Assembly (NCBI GenBank): GCA_910585455.1
Contig: CAJUEL010000058.1
Span: forward strand, 1-25,175
Source: an uncultured Eisenbergiella sp.
GTDB taxonomy: Bacteria; Bacillota; Clostridia; Lachnospirales; Lachnospiraceae
Length of the DNA stretch: 25,175 nt
Direction of reading: 5' to 3'
Shown here in pieces: positions 24,059-25,175 of the stretch (the stretch's first letter is position 1; every line of letters starts with the position of its first letter). Below the pieces are notes generated by a model. The model did no database searches, was not told the DNA's origin, and saw only the letters and a list, made by a program, of their open reading frames with translations. The position numbers and the translations under genes are program-made.

Positions 24059-24997
24059 ATGGCTATTACGGCAGCAATGGTAAAGGAATTAAGAGAGATG
24101 ACCGGCGCGGGCATGATGGACTGCAAAAAGGCGCTGACAGAGACCGACGGCAATATGGATGAAGCCGTTGAATTTTTAAGAAAGAACGGACAGGCGAAGG
24201 CGGAGAAGAAGGCGAGCAGGATCGCAGCCGAGGGTATCTGCCGCATCGCGTTAAAGGATGACCAGACAGCAGCGGTCGTTGAGGTGAACTCTGAGACTGA
24301 TTTTGTTGCAAAGAATGAGAAGTTCCAGAGCTTTGTGGAAGCTGTTGCAGTGCAGGCTGTGAATTCTGATGCAGCGGACATGGATGCCTTCATGGAAGAG
24401 GCATGGCATGAGGATACCGCAAAGACCGTGAAGGATGTTCTGGTTGAGAAGGTCGCCGTAATCGGTGAGAACTTAAAGATCAGAAGATTTGAGAAGGTTG
24501 TGGCGGAGCATGGCTGTGTGGTTTCCTATACCCATGGCGGCGGACGGATCGGCGTTCTGGTTGAGGCTGACACGGATGTGGTCAACGATGCTGTGAAGGA
24601 AGCGCTGGTAAATGTGGCAATGCAGGTTGCAGCGCTGTATCCGAAGTATGTTTCCACGGCGGATGTGTCCGAAGAGTACAAGGCGCATGAGAAAGAAATT
24701 CTGATGGCGCAGATCGCAATCGATCCCAAGATGGCAGGCAAGCCTGAGAAGGTGATCGAGGGCGCTGTGATGGGCCGCTTGAATAAGGAGCTGAAGGAAG
24801 TCTGCCTGTTAGAGCAGGTATATGTAAAGGCCGAGGATGGCAAGCAGACCGTTGCCCAGTATATCGCCCAGGTGGCGAAGGAGAATGGCGCACAGCTTTC
24901 CGTGAAGAAATTCGTTCGCTTTGAGACCGGAGAGGGTCTGGAGAAGAAGAACGAGGATTTTGCGGCTGAGGTTGCGGCGCAGATGGGGGCTATGTAA
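24059..24997 (+). CDS. tsf: translation elongation factor EF-Ts
   Basis: 312-residue nucleotide-exchange factor for EF-Tu. The N-terminal UBA-like domain shows VKELREMTGAGMMDCKKAL, and the core contains NSETDFVAKNEKF, the family signature. GGAGG (24046-24050) is 8 bases before ATG 24059; the in-frame ATG at 24044 has no site. Co-transcribed with rpsB and followed by a strong terminator. Confidence 0.98.
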   Translation: MAITAAMVKELREMTGAGMMDCKKALTETDGNMDEAVEFLRKNGQAKAEKKASRIAAEGICRIALKDDQTAAVVEVNSETDFVAKNEKFQSFVEAVAVQAVNSDAADMDAFMEEAWHEDTAKTVKDVLVEKVAVIGENLKIRRFEKVVAEHGCVVSYTHGGGRIGVLVEADTDVVNDAVKEALVNVAMQVAALYPKYVSTADVSEEYKAHEKEILMAQIAIDPKMAGKPEKVIEGAVMGRLNKELKEVCLLEQVYVKAEDGKQTVAQYIAQVAKENGAQLSVKKFVRFETGEGLEKKNEDFAAEVAAQMGAM

Positions 24998-25030
24998 TAT
25001 AGCCAAATTAAATTTAATAGGAAAGCTTGG

Positions 25031-25066
25031 AGGGCTTCAGAGAAATCTGAGGCTCTTTTTCTTTTA
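25031..25066 (+). terminator. rho-independent terminator after tsf
   Basis: An 11-bp stem AGGGCTTCAGA (25031-25041) with TCTGAGGCTCT (25046-25056), including two G-U pairs, closed by a GAAA tetraloop (25042-25045) and followed by TTTTCTTTT. Confidence 0.9.
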
Positions 25067-25114
25067 TAGAGTTGGAGATTTGAATTGCAGGATATGCATA
25101 TATCTTGGAAAAAT

Positions 25115-25175
25115 AGTTTAAAAACAAACTGTTTTGATAAAATTTTAAACTTGACAGAAAGAAAAAATTATTATA
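25115..25175 (+). promoter_or_regulatory. promoter start of the next gene with nested inverted repeats
   Basis: TTGACA (25151-25156) is a consensus -35; at 17-base spacing the -10 would begin at 25174 and is cut by the window end. A 9-bp inverted repeat AGTTTAAAA (25115-25123) / TTTTAAACT (25143-25151) ends on the -35 and could be an operator. Confidence 0.5.

Overview
The window looks like a chromosomal segment of a Gram-positive, moderately GC-rich Clostridia, most likely Lachnospiraceae. This rests on strong GGAGG-type ribosome binding sites, the gene order comM-dprA-topA-codY-rpsB-tsf, a CodY repressor, a lipobox lipoprotein and a YczE-like membrane protein. The call is by protein family recognition and gene order; no database search was possible.

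Region 1 (1-12.4 kb) is a defence block on the + strand. It starts with two tightly coupled genes resembling the Septu anti-phage pair (ptuA, an OLD/RecF-like ABC ATPase, and ptuB, an HNH nuclease). A complete type I-E CRISPR-Cas operon follows almost without a gap: cas3, cas8e (casA), cse2 (casB), cas7e, cas5e, cas6e, cas1e, cas2e. Every junction from ptuA to cas2e overlaps or is separated by at most about 20 bp, so all ten genes could be one transcript. Cas2e carries a C-terminal DnaQ-like DEDDh exonuclease domain with its metal-binding residues intact. The CRISPR array (12 spacers of 32 nt) begins only 41 bp after cas2e. Its repeats come in two blocks that differ by one base in the hairpin stem, and its last units are decayed, so the leader end lies next to cas2e. 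A perfect 17-bp inverted repeat and a possible gene remnant precede ptuA.

Region 2 (12.4-16.7 kb) is accessory: a stand-alone AAA-ATPase/PD-(D/E)XK nuclease-like gene with its own promoter, then a convergent minus-strand pair (lipoprotein and YczE-like membrane protein), and a divergent sugar O-acetyltransferase. A pair of back-to-back promoters separates the lipoprotein and acetyltransferase genes.

Region 3 (16.7-25.2 kb) is conserved housekeeping: comM (YifB), dprA, topA, codY, rpsB, tsf. These cover natural-transformation/DNA processing, supercoiling, GTP and branched-chain amino acid sensing, and translation. A 26-30 bp palindromic element occurs upstream of comM, upstream of topA and on the topA stop codon. 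The codY terminator hairpin physically overlaps a good candidate rpsB promoter. The window ends inside the promoter of a gene lying further right.

The most unusual feature is the joining of a Septu-like module to the front of a type I-E operon whose adaptation module has a built-in exonuclease. Each part is a known family; the single-operon arrangement is what deserves checking.
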